A stretch of DNA of 64,000 bases from Planctomycetota bacterium (lineage in GTDB: Bacteria > Planctomycetota > UBA1135 > UBA2386). Both the position numbers and the translations under genes were made by a program. The first letter of the stretch is position 1; each line of letters starts with the position of its first letter. Below are positions 8,158-16,212 of the stretch, piece by piece. Below the pieces are notes generated by a model, which was given only the letters and a program-made list of their open reading frames with translations, did not search any database and was not told the DNA's origin. Where the stretch lies: the NCBI GenBank assembly GCA_020638735.1, contig JACKHZ010000012.1, forward strand, positions 186,001-250,000, written 5' to 3'.

Positions 8158-11100
8158 GTGAACCGCTCCGTCGCCTCATCGCTCGTCCGCGCCTTCGCCG
8201 CCGCCCTCGCGGCAGGGTCGCTGCCGGCGCAGATCCTCGTCGCCGACCTCCAGCCCGCGAGCGTCAGCCCCGCCAGCAGCAACCCGGGCAACTTCGTCGA
8301 ACTCAACGGCGTCGTGATCTTCACGGCGACATCGCGCCACGGCATCGAGCTGTGGCGCAGCGACGGCACCGCCGCTGGCACCCGCCTGCTGAAGGACATC
8401 TATCCCGGCGCCTCAAGCGCCCAGCCGAGCAACCTGCGCGTCGCCGGCAACCACGCCTTCTTCAGCGCGACCGCCCCGGGCCTCGGCGCCGAGTTGTGGG
8501 CGAGTGACGGCACCTCGGCGGGGACGGTGTTGTTGCGCGACGCGCAGCCCGGCACCGCCAGCGGCGCGCCGAGCACGGGGACGATGTCGACGGGCTTCGC
8601 CGGCGCGCTGTGGTTCGACGCCGCGGACGCCGCAGGGTCCGAGCTGTGGCGCAGTGACGGCACGCCGGCGGGCACGCAGCGGTTCGCGGACCTGTACCCC
8701 GGCTCCGGGAGCAGCAGCCCCGACCTGTTGACCGTCGGCGGCGGCAAGCTGTTCTTCGTCGCGTCGGTCCCGGGATCCGGACGCGAGCTGTGGGTCAGTG
8801 ACGGTACCGTCGCCGGCACCGTGATGGTCGCCGACCTCGCGCCGGGCAGTGTCGGGCTCGTCAATCCGAGCCTGGTAGGTGCGGACAACGGCGTGTGGTT
8901 CACCGCCGATCGCGGCCTCGGGGTGGGACAGGAGCTGTTCTTCAGCGACGGTACGCCGGCGGGAACGGTCGCGGTCTACGACCCACCGACGAGTAGTTCG
9001 GCAGCGATCCAGGGGCTGACGGCGTTCGGGACCCGCGCGCTGTTCTCGCTTGACGACGGCAGCGGCACGGGACGCGAGCCTTGGGTCAGCGACGGAACGT
9101 CGGCGGGGACGATGCTGCTCGCCGACCTGCAACCCGGCAACACGGGGTCGTCGCCCGATTCGTTCTTTGCGGTATCTCCGTCGTCAGCGGTGTTCCGCGC
9201 GTCGGTGCCCGGCTACGGCATCGAACTGTGCGTCACCGACGGCACGCCGGGCGGCACCGTGCTGCTCTTCGACACCCTGGCGGGCCTGGGCAGCGGTGCG
9301 CCGTCCGGGTTCACGGCGCTCAATGGCGCGGTGCTGTTCGCTGCCAGTCACGTGACCATCGGGCGGGAGCTGTGGCGCACCGACGGCACGGTCGCCGGCA
9401 CGGCGCCGCTCGCCGACCTCTACCCGGGAAGCACCGGCAGTGCTCCGGGCAACTTCGCGCGTGTCGGCAATGAAGTCTGGTTCGCGGCCGCCGACCCGCA
9501 ACTCGGCGTCGAACCGTGGCGCAGTGACGGTACCGCCGGCGGCACCGTCGTCGTCGCCGACTGTGCACCACCGCTCGGCAGCAGCCTGCCCAACGGCTTC
9601 TCGCAGGCGGCGCACGGCGTCGTGTTCGCCGCCGACGACGGCGCGCACGGCGGCCCCGAGCTGTGGCGAAGCGACGGCACTCCGTCGGGCACCACGGTGA
9701 TCGACCTCGGCGCCGGCTTCTCTTCTCCATCGTCGTTCGTGACGCTCGGCGGCGACGTCTACTGCTCGGCGACGGTGCCGGGCTACGGCTTCGAGCTGCT
9801 GCGCACCGACGGCACCGCGGCGGGGACGACCGTGGCGGTGGACCTCGTGCCGGGCCTCGCAGGCTCGGCGCCTTCGGACCTCACCGCGCTCCAGGGACGG
9901 ATCTGGTTCGTCGCCAACCACCCGGCCACCGGTCGCGAGCCCTACGTCAGCGACGGCACTGCGGCCGGGACGTTCGCGCTCGGCGACCTGGCGCCGGCGA
10001 CCTCCAGCTCCAGCGCCGGCAGCTTCACCGCCTGCGGCGCGAACCACGTCGTGTTCCGCGCCGTCACTGGCGCGGCCGGTCTCGAGCCATGGCTGACGGA
10101 TGGCACCTCAGCGGGCACCTCGGTGCTCGACCTGAACCCGGGCGTGGGATCGTCGTATCCGGACTGGCTCGTGCCGTTCGGCGGTGGCACCTGCTTCGCG
10201 GCGACCACGGTGGGCACGGGCCGCGAGCTGTGGTTCTGTGACGGCACGATCGCCGGCACCGGTCCGCTGGTGGACCTCGTGGCGGGTGGCGGCTCCAGCT
10301 CGCCCGAGCAGCTGGTGCCGCTCGACAACGGGCAGCTGATGTTCGTCGCCACCACCCCGCCGACCGGCGCCGAGGTGTGGCGAACCGACGGTAGCGTCGC
10401 CGGCACGCAGCTGATCGGCGAGGTCATCGTCGGCGCGGCCTCGGGATTGATCCAGGACCTGGTCGCGGCCGGGAACGCGGCGTTCTTCACGGCGACGACC
10501 AGCGCCGCCGGGCGGGAACTCTGGATCGCCGACGCAACCGGCGTGCGGCAGGTTCTCGACATCTACCCGGGGCCCGGAAGCAGCATCGTCGCCGGTTCGC
10601 TGCGTCGGCTCGGCGCCAGCGGCAACGTGATGTTCGCCGCCAGCGACGGCATCGACGGCCTGCAGATCTGGACCAGCGACGGCACCGTGGGCGGCACCCA
10701 TCAGGTGGGCAAGATCGGGCCGTGGCCAGGAAGTGGCGCGGTCGAGCTCGGTGGCTTCACGTCGCTCGCTGGCGACACGTGGTTCTGGGCGGACGACGGC
10801 TTCGCCGGACGCGAGCCGTGGCGCATCGCGCTCAGCGGGGTGGTCGCATCCGCGAACGCCTATGGGGTCGCTTGCGCCGGCACCGCCGGGGTCGCGCCCG
10901 CGATCGGCGCGCTCGGGCTGCCCCAGCTCGGCAACGCCGGGTTCTCGATCGCCGTGCAACAGGGCCTGCCGCTCTCGTTGGCGCTGCCGGTGGTCGGCTA
11001 CACCGCCACCAACCTGCCGCTGGGCCCGTGCCACGTGCTGGTCGGCCTGCCGTGGACGCTGTTGCCGCCGCTGCTGCTCGACGCCGTCGGCGGCGGGGCG

Positions 11101-11238
11101 GCGGGGCTGCCCGTGCCCGACGATCCAGCGCTCGCCGGCGCGCGGCTCTACGCGCAGTACCTCGTGTTGGACCCGACAACGCCGTTCCTCGGTCTCGGCA
11201 CGCTCAGCGACGGCCTCGCGATCTTGATCGGCGACTGA
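8158..11238 (+). CDS. Giant exported ELWxxDGT-repeat protein
   Basis: This 1026-residue protein starts with a GTG and a signal peptide (SLVRAFAAALAAGSLPAQ). It then carries 17 recognisable repeats of about 50 residues, each with an E-L/P-W-x-x-D-G-T-x-x-G-T core followed by a hydrophobic strand and a D-L-x-P-G turn, plus a degenerate eighteenth (EPWRIALSG). Such repeats form beta-propeller-like or hyalin-like extracellular structures. The last 130 residues are a separate beta-rich domain (from YGVACAGT to SDGLAILIG) also seen in other exported proteins of this window. Several residues (Asp, Gly, Ser) suggest calcium binding, but that is inferred. Confidence 0.85.
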   Translation: MNRSVASSLVRAFAAALAAGSLPAQILVADLQPASVSPASSNPGNFVELNGVVIFTATSRHGIELWRSDGTAAGTRLLKDIYPGASSAQPSNLRVAGNHAFFSATAPGLGAELWASDGTSAGTVLLRDAQPGTASGAPSTGTMSTGFAGALWFDAADAAGSELWRSDGTPAGTQRFADLYPGSGSSSPDLLTVGGGKLFFVASVPGSGRELWVSDGTVAGTVMVADLAPGSVGLVNPSLVGADNGVWFTADRGLGVGQELFFSDGTPAGTVAVYDPPTSSSAAIQGLTAFGTRALFSLDDGSGTGREPWVSDGTSAGTMLLADLQPGNTGSSPDSFFAVSPSSAVFRASVPGYGIELCVTDGTPGGTVLLFDTLAGLGSGAPSGFTALNGAVLFAASHVTIGRELWRTDGTVAGTAPLADLYPGSTGSAPGNFARVGNEVWFAAADPQLGVEPWRSDGTAGGTVVVADCAPPLGSSLPNGFSQAAHGVVFAADDGAHGGPELWRSDGTPSGTTVIDLGAGFSSPSSFVTLGGDVYCSATVPGYGFELLRTDGTAAGTTVAVDLVPGLAGSAPSDLTALQGRIWFVANHPATGREPYVSDGTAAGTFALGDLAPATSSSSAGSFTACGANHVVFRAVTGAAGLEPWLTDGTSAGTSVLDLNPGVGSSYPDWLVPFGGGTCFAATTVGTGRELWFCDGTIAGTGPLVDLVAGGGSSSPEQLVPLDNGQLMFVATTPPTGAEVWRTDGSVAGTQLIGEVIVGAASGLIQDLVAAGNAAFFTATTSAAGRELWIADATGVRQVLDIYPGPGSSIVAGSLRRLGASGNVMFAASDGIDGLQIWTSDGTVGGTHQVGKIGPWPGSGAVELGGFTSLAGDTWFWADDGFAGREPWRIALSGVVASANAYGVACAGTAGVAPAIGALGLPQLGNAGFSIAVQQGLPLSLALPVVGYTATNLPLGPCHVLVGLPWTLLPPLLLDAVGGGAAGLPVPDDPALAGARLYAQYLVLDPTTPFLGLGTLSDGLAILIGD

Positions 11239-11280
11239 TCGGCCGCGTGCGCGAGGGGTGCGTTCGGCGTGTGGCCTCGT

Positions 11281-11286
11281 TACCGT
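11281..11286 (+). promoter_or_regulatory. Putative -10 box (TACCGT) for leaderless TIGR00300 gene
   Basis: TACCGT is followed by 7 bases and the GTG at 11294. No Shine-Dalgarno sequence lies between them. This supports 11294 over the alternative in-frame GTG at 11285, which overlaps the box. Confidence 0.45.
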
Positions 11287-11293
11287 GCCGGGC

Positions 11294-12532
11294 GTGCTCA
11301 CCCCGATCGTCGCCAAGTTCCAGGCCCGCGGCCACCTGATCGACTCGGGCCTCTTGTCCGACGCGATGGAGGCGGTGCACGCCGCCGGCGCCAGCTACGA
11401 GATCCTGCGGCTCGACGTCGGCCTGTTGCGCACCGACCAGAGCGAGCTCGAGATGCAGGTGTCGGCGCCCGACGAGGACGTGTTCGACCGCGTGCGCGCC
11501 GACCTGATGTCGCTCGGGCTCAGCGAGATCGAGACCGAGGACGCGGCGTGGGCGGTGGTGGACATCGCCGGCACCGCGCCGGACGGCTTCTACTCGACGA
11601 CCAACCTCGCCACCGAAGTGCGCGTCGACGGCCGTTGGGAGCAGGTGACGAAGCAGCGCATGGACGCGACGGTGGTGCAGGACTCCGACGGCACCCTGCG
11701 CTGCGTCAAGCTGCGCGACCTCGCGGTCGGCCAGCGCGTCGTCATCGGCTTCACCGGCATCCGCGTCACGCCGCACACGACGCGCAAACTGCAGGAAGGC
11801 AAGTTCGGCTTCATGCAGGGCGGCGTCAGCAGCGAACGTCGCCTCGCCGCGCAGGTCGCGGCGATCGCCGCCGAGTGGCGCAGCGTGCGCGCCGACGGCA
11901 AGAAGGTCGTCGTCGTCGCCGGGCCGGTGGTCGTGCACGTCGGCGCCGGGCCGACGCTGGCGGCGCTGCTCGAACGCGGCCTGATCGACGGTCTGCTGAG
12001 CGGCAACGCGCTCGCCGTGCACGACATCGAGGTCGCGCTCTACGGTACCAGCCTCGGCGTCGAGCTGGCCACCGGTCGCCCGGCGGTGCACGGCCACATG
12101 CACCACATGCGCGCCATCAACACCATCCGCCGCGCCGGCGGCATCCCGCGCGCCGTCGCCGACGGCACGCTGAAGACCGGCGTGATGCACGCCTGCGTGG
12201 CCGCCGAGGTGCCGTACTGCCTCGCCGGTTCGATCCGCGACGACGGGCCGCTGCCCGACACCGAGATGGACCTGATCGCCGCGCAGGCGGGCTACGCCAA
12301 GATCCTCGAAGGCGCCGGGCTGGTGGTGATCCTCAGCTCGATGCTGCACGGCATCGGCACCGGCAACATGATCGCCGCCGACGTGCGCACCGTCTGCGTC
12401 GACATCCACCCCGCGGTGGTCAGCAAGCTCAGCGACCGCGGCTCGGCGCAGAGCCAGGGCATCGTCACCGACGTCGGCGCGTTCCTGGCGGCGCTGGCGC
12501 AGGCGCTCGGCGTGGCCGTGCCGTCCGCCTGA
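11294..12532 (+). CDS. TIGR00300 family protein (LOR/SDH-like, possible ornithine cyclodeaminase)
   Basis: The 412-residue protein matches the TIGR00300 or LOR/SDH conserved-domain family across its whole length. The N-terminal half has the GHLIDSGLLSDAMEAV opening and the GFYSTTNLATEVR segment. The C-terminal half has the nucleotide-binding VVVAGPVVVHVGAGPTLAAL, LLSGNALAVHDIEVALYGTS and a terminal IHPAVVSKLSDRGSAQSQG. Archaeal members are NAD-dependent ornithine cyclodeaminases making proline, and the domain is also fused to cyanobacterial arginine dihydrolase (ArgZ/AgrE). No arginine pathway gene is adjacent, so the substrate is inferred from the family. The alternative start is 11285. Confidence 0.8.
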   Translation: MLTPIVAKFQARGHLIDSGLLSDAMEAVHAAGASYEILRLDVGLLRTDQSELEMQVSAPDEDVFDRVRADLMSLGLSEIETEDAAWAVVDIAGTAPDGFYSTTNLATEVRVDGRWEQVTKQRMDATVVQDSDGTLRCVKLRDLAVGQRVVIGFTGIRVTPHTTRKLQEGKFGFMQGGVSSERRLAAQVAAIAAEWRSVRADGKKVVVVAGPVVVHVGAGPTLAALLERGLIDGLLSGNALAVHDIEVALYGTSLGVELATGRPAVHGHMHHMRAINTIRRAGGIPRAVADGTLKTGVMHACVAAEVPYCLAGSIRDDGPLPDTEMDLIAAQAGYAKILEGAGLVVILSSMLHGIGTGNMIAADVRTVCVDIHPAVVSKLSDRGSAQSQGIVTDVGAFLAALAQALGVAVPSA

Positions 12533-12578
12533 GCAGAACGGCTCCAGCGTCGGCCCGGCGAACGTCGATGTCGCCGAT

Positions 12579-13682
12579 GTGACCGGCACTTCGCGTCCCC
12601 TCGTGCTCACCACCCTGCTGCTCGGCGTCCCCCTCGCGGCGCAGCAGAGGGCGCCGCTGCAGCCCCCGCCGCCGCAGCTGCCCGAGGTGGTGCTGGCCGA
12701 GGGCGTCGACGAGGTGTCGGTCGCCGCGTTCGGGCTCGGCGACGGCGGCGTCGCGGCCGAACGGGAGGAGCTGCGATGGCACGACGAGGAAGGCTGCGTG
12801 ACCCCGGGCGGTGTTCGCGTGGTCGTCCGATCGGTCGGCGTGCTGCTGCGCTTCCCGTCCGGCCGCGAGCTGCTCGTCGCCCCCGATGGCGTCGTGCACC
12901 TGCGTTCGGGTGAGTCGGCGGGCAACTTCCCGCACGGCGTCGAGCTGCTGCTCGGCGACGACAGCGCGGTGCGCGTGTCGCTGGCCCAGGCGCGCAAGAA
13001 CCGCGTGCGCGACGTCGAGGTCGTACACGGCCGCCGCGCGCTGGTTCCGTGGCGCCGCGGTTCGGCGGCGCAGGACGAGGCGCGCACCGATCGCTGGGCC
13101 GGCGCGCGGCTCGCCTGCTGCGGCGACGGCGGCGATCTCTATCGCCCGCTCGCGCTCGGCCCGCTGGTCGTGCTCGAACGGGTGCTGGTCGAGGAGCAGC
13201 GCGTCGACGCGACGCCCGGCGAACGCCTGGTCGTGCTCGCGCAGGCGTTGCGCCAGTCGCTGCAGACGATGGGCCGGCAGCACCGCGACGTCGACGCCGA
13301 CGTGCGCCGCGCGGTCACCGCCGTGGCGGGCGTCGCCGACCGCGGCGACGTGATCCTGCCGGTCGGCGCCGCGCTGCCGCGGGCCGAGAGGGAACGCGCC
13401 CGCTGGACCTGCGGCGGCGGCTTCGAGCTGCAGCTGGACCTCGACGGTCCGCTGGCGCCGCGCCTCGCGCTGTTCGCCGGCCGCAGTCCGCTGCCGATGG
13501 TCGAGTGGTCGCTCGGCACCGGCGCGGCGGCCTACCTGACCAACCCGAAGCCCGACCAGCTCGGCAAGCGCTGGCACGGCAACGGCACCCGGTTGCCGCA
13601 GGTCGTGCCGGAGCTGCAGGTGCGCGAGCACCTCGAGGAACTGCCGCGGGCGCTGGCCGTGTTGCGGCGGTTCGCCCGCTGA
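12579..13682 (+). CDS. Exported protein of unknown function
   Basis: I do not recognise this 367-residue protein. It begins with a GTG and a signal peptide (PLVLTTLLLGVPLAAQQ), then a proline-rich stretch (PPPPQLPEVV). A largely charged, beta-prone region follows without repeats. Two adjacent cysteines occur near residue 181 (ARLACCGDGG). A long helical segment (VEEQRVDATPGERLVVLAQ) lies in the middle, and the sequence ends in a helical tail. The start codon sits just after the TIGR00300 gene with only 46 bases between, so the two could be co-transcribed. Confidence 0.6.
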   Translation: MTGTSRPLVLTTLLLGVPLAAQQRAPLQPPPPQLPEVVLAEGVDEVSVAAFGLGDGGVAAEREELRWHDEEGCVTPGGVRVVVRSVGVLLRFPSGRELLVAPDGVVHLRSGESAGNFPHGVELLLGDDSAVRVSLAQARKNRVRDVEVVHGRRALVPWRRGSAAQDEARTDRWAGARLACCGDGGDLYRPLALGPLVVLERVLVEEQRVDATPGERLVVLAQALRQSLQTMGRQHRDVDADVRRAVTAVAGVADRGDVILPVGAALPRAERERARWTCGGGFELQLDLDGPLAPRLALFAGRSPLPMVEWSLGTGAAAYLTNPKPDQLGKRWHGNGTRLPQVVPELQVREHLEELPRALAVLRRFAR

Positions 13683-13799
13683 CGGGCCGCGCTCCCGGGC
13701 CGTGCCGGCGGCCGTCGGCGGCAGGGATCTTCGAGGTGGCGCCCGTTTCTGCAACCGCGCGCCGTCGTCGGGCTACCGTGGACACCCCCGGTCTCGCCC

Positions 13800-15209
13800 A
13801 TGAGGAAGTCCATGCGCCGCCTGCCCACGATCCGTCTCGCCGTGCCCGTCGCCGCGGCGCTGCTCGCCCCGTCGCTGACCGCCCAGCTGCAGTGGCAGCA
13901 GGTGCCCACGTTGCAGAGCCCGTCGCCGCGCTACGGCCACGCGACGGTGCGCTGGGGCATCACCTTCGGCGGGCGCGACGAGACGCAGGCGTTCGCCGAC
14001 ACGTGGATCTTCGAGGGCGGCGCCGTCGGCTGGCGGCCGATGCCGACGGCGAACGCGCCGTCGCCGCGCCACCGTCACGCGATGGACATGGACATCGACG
14101 ACACGCTGATGTTCGGCGGCGCCGACGCCGGCGGCGTGCGCAACGGGGAGACGTGGCGCTTCACGACCACGTGGATGAACGTGGCGCCGGGGCAGCCCTT
14201 CGCCAGCTCCTGGACGCAGCTGTCGCCGGCGCACGCGCCGTCGCCGCGCGACGGGCACGCGCTCGCCTTCGACTGGATGACGGCGACGACCGCGCTGCTG
14301 TTCGGCGGCCGCACCGACGCCGGGCTCAGCGACGAGACGTGGCTGTGGAACGGCGGCGACTGGCAGCTGCTGGCGACCGGCGCCGGCCCGTCGGCGCGCG
14401 AAGCTCATCGCCTGCAGCCGGTGGTCGACGGCTGGCTGCTGTTCGGCGGCAACGACGACGCACAGGCGCTCGCCGACTGCTGGCACTTCGACGGCTCGCA
14501 GTGGCAACAGCTGGCCGACATGCCGTTCGCCGCCACCGGCGCGGCGATCGCGCACCTGTCGTTCGAGCGGCAGCGCGTGGTGTTCGTCGGCGGCCGCGAC
14601 CAGGGCGGCTACCTGCGCGACGCGGTGCACGAGTACGGCACCTGGACGCCCGAGTGGTTCGAGCAGCCGGTGCTCGGCACGGTGCCGTCGCGCGAAGGAG
14701 CCAGCGCCGTCGAGCAGTACCTGCAGCTGCCGTCGCTCGAGACGGTGATGACCGCGGTCGTGTTCGGCGGTCGCGACGCGCAGGGTCACGCGCTCGGCGA
14801 CACGTTGCGGCTGCAGCCGACGAACGTCGCCGAAGCGCAGCTGCTCGGCACGGGCTGCGGTCCCGGTGCGTGGAGCAACGACGGTCCCGAGCTGTTCCTG
14901 CAGCGCGTGATCCTCGGCAACCGGGCGAGGCTGTCGATGTTCTCGCACACGCCGGGCGCGCTGTGCGTGTTCGGCATGCAGCTCGGCGAAGCGGCGGCGC
15001 CGCAGCCGTGCCAGGTCACGGTCGTGCCCGCGCTGTTGTTCTTCGGCCTGTCGTCGGCGACCGTCGCGCAGTTCGTGCAGGACGTGACGATCCCGTTCTA
15101 CGCGCCGCTGCGCGGCCAGTCGCTGTCGCTGCAGGGGCTGGTGTTCGAGCCCGCCGCGGCGAACGGCATCGCGCTGTCGCAGGTCGGCGTGCTGCGCCTC
15201 GGCGACTGA
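13800..15209 (+). CDS. Exported kelch-repeat beta-propeller protein
   Basis: This 469-residue protein has a signal peptide (RLAVPVAAALLAPSLTAQ) and then about five kelch-like repeats. Each has a PSPR-x-GHA segment, a hydrophobic strand ending in FGG, and a W-containing strand (ETWRF, ETWLWNGGDW, DCWHFDGSQW). The last 125 residues (from LGTGCGPGAW to VGVLRLGD) are a beta-rich C-terminal domain like those of the other exported proteins here. It probably forms a beta-propeller outside the cytoplasm. A TACCGT hexamer lies 20 bases before the ATG. No ligand or enzyme activity can be assigned. Confidence 0.8.
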   Translation: MRKSMRRLPTIRLAVPVAAALLAPSLTAQLQWQQVPTLQSPSPRYGHATVRWGITFGGRDETQAFADTWIFEGGAVGWRPMPTANAPSPRHRHAMDMDIDDTLMFGGADAGGVRNGETWRFTTTWMNVAPGQPFASSWTQLSPAHAPSPRDGHALAFDWMTATTALLFGGRTDAGLSDETWLWNGGDWQLLATGAGPSAREAHRLQPVVDGWLLFGGNDDAQALADCWHFDGSQWQQLADMPFAATGAAIAHLSFERQRVVFVGGRDQGGYLRDAVHEYGTWTPEWFEQPVLGTVPSREGASAVEQYLQLPSLETVMTAVVFGGRDAQGHALGDTLRLQPTNVAEAQLLGTGCGPGAWSNDGPELFLQRVILGNRARLSMFSHTPGALCVFGMQLGEAAAPQPCQVTVVPALLFFGLSSATVAQFVQDVTIPFYAPLRGQSLSLQGLVFEPAAANGIALSQVGVLRLGD

Positions 15210-15211
15210 AC

Positions 15212-15255
15212 GCGACTCGGATGAGATGGAGGGCCGGCCCTCTCCTCTCAGTCGC
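15212..15255. terminator. Bidirectional hairpin terminator between convergent genes
   Basis: GCGACT at 15212-15217 pairs with AGTCGC at 15250-15255, and the centre is a perfect palindrome GAGGGCCGGCCCTC at 15229-15242. The hairpin follows the kelch gene stop and contains the stop of the facing gene. No U-tract follows on either strand. The core resembles the hairpin at 19729-19766. Confidence 0.55.
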
Positions 15256-16210
15256 GCCTCCTGCCCACCGCTTCCTTCGCCTCGCGCGAACGGTGCTCCT
15301 TCAGCGCCGCCTCGACGGCGATGTCGCGGCGGTCCATCTGCAGCAGCGCGTCGAGCGCGCTCTTGGTGTTGGTCGCGCCGATCGCCAGCAGCAGCATCTC
15401 GCGGTCCTGGCGCTGGCCGGCGATCGCCAGCCGCTGCTGCAGCATCGCGGTCGCCTGCTCGCCGTGCAGCACCTTGCCGATGCGGCCGACGCAGCGCGCG
15501 TATTCCGGGTCGGTGATCGGGCCCAGCGAGACGGCGAGCGCGTCGAGCAGACCGGTGAGCCGCTGTTCGCCGCACAGCTCGGCGAGCGCGATCTTGTACG
15601 GCACGTCCTCGACTTCGCCGCTCGTGCGGGCCAGCAGCTGGTTCCACTGCGCGCTGACCAGCCGCGCCCGCAGGTCGCCGCGTTCGGTCAGGTAGCGCAC
15701 CGCCTCGGTGCGCGCCTCGCTCGCCGGCTCGAGCGCCATCGCCAGCAGAGCGCTGGCGGTGTCGGTCGGCGCCGCGCCGGCTTCGGCGGCGGCGAGCACG
15801 CGCGCCAGGCGCACGCCGGGGTCGCGGTCGAGGTCCTGGCCGACCAGCGGGTTGCTGCCCTGGTAGCCGACCATCTTGTAGAACGGGCCGTCGCCGCTCG
15901 GCAGGCCGAGGCGTTCGGCGAGCGCGCTCGCGTCCTCGAGGCAGTAGAGGCGCGACTGACGGGGCTGCGGCCGGTTGTGCAGCGACAGCTTGGGCCAGTC
16001 GAGCACCGTCACCGCCGTCGCGCCGTCGGCGCCGCGCACCTCGGACACCACCTGCACCTTGTGCAACGTCAGCGCCTCGTCGAACGCCTTCTTGCCGACC
16101 TGGCGGCCGACGACGACGGCGTCGGCGGTGCTCAGGGCGCGGCGCAGGTCCTGCGCGGTGGTCGGGAGCGCGAGCAGCGTGGCCGCGAACATCAGGGAGA
16201 GCTTGCGCAT
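15248..16210 (-). CDS. Exported HEAT-like protein
   Basis: This 320-residue protein has a signal peptide (KLSLMFAATLLALPTTAQ, cleavage near residue 20). A beta-prone N-terminal part follows, with a single cysteine at about residue 89. A C-terminal helical region from about residue 145 shows HEAT-like pairs (AVSLGPITDPEYARCVGRIG, ATNTKSALDALLQMDRRD). It starts 2 bases after the stop of the metzincin-like lipoprotein gene, so both are one transcript and may act together in the cell envelope. I cannot name a function. Confidence 0.65.
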   Translation of the reverse strand: MRKLSLMFAATLLALPTTAQDLRRALSTADAVVVGRQVGKKAFDEALTLHKVQVVSEVRGADGATAVTVLDWPKLSLHNRPQPRQSRLYCLEDASALAERLGLPSGDGPFYKMVGYQGSNPLVGQDLDRDPGVRLARVLAAAEAGAAPTDTASALLAMALEPASEARTEAVRYLTERGDLRARLVSAQWNQLLARTSGEVEDVPYKIALAELCGEQRLTGLLDALAVSLGPITDPEYARCVGRIGKVLHGEQATAMLQQRLAIAGQRQDREMLLLAIGATNTKSALDALLQMDRRDIAVEAALKEHRSREAKEAVGRRRD

Positions 16211-16212
16211 GA

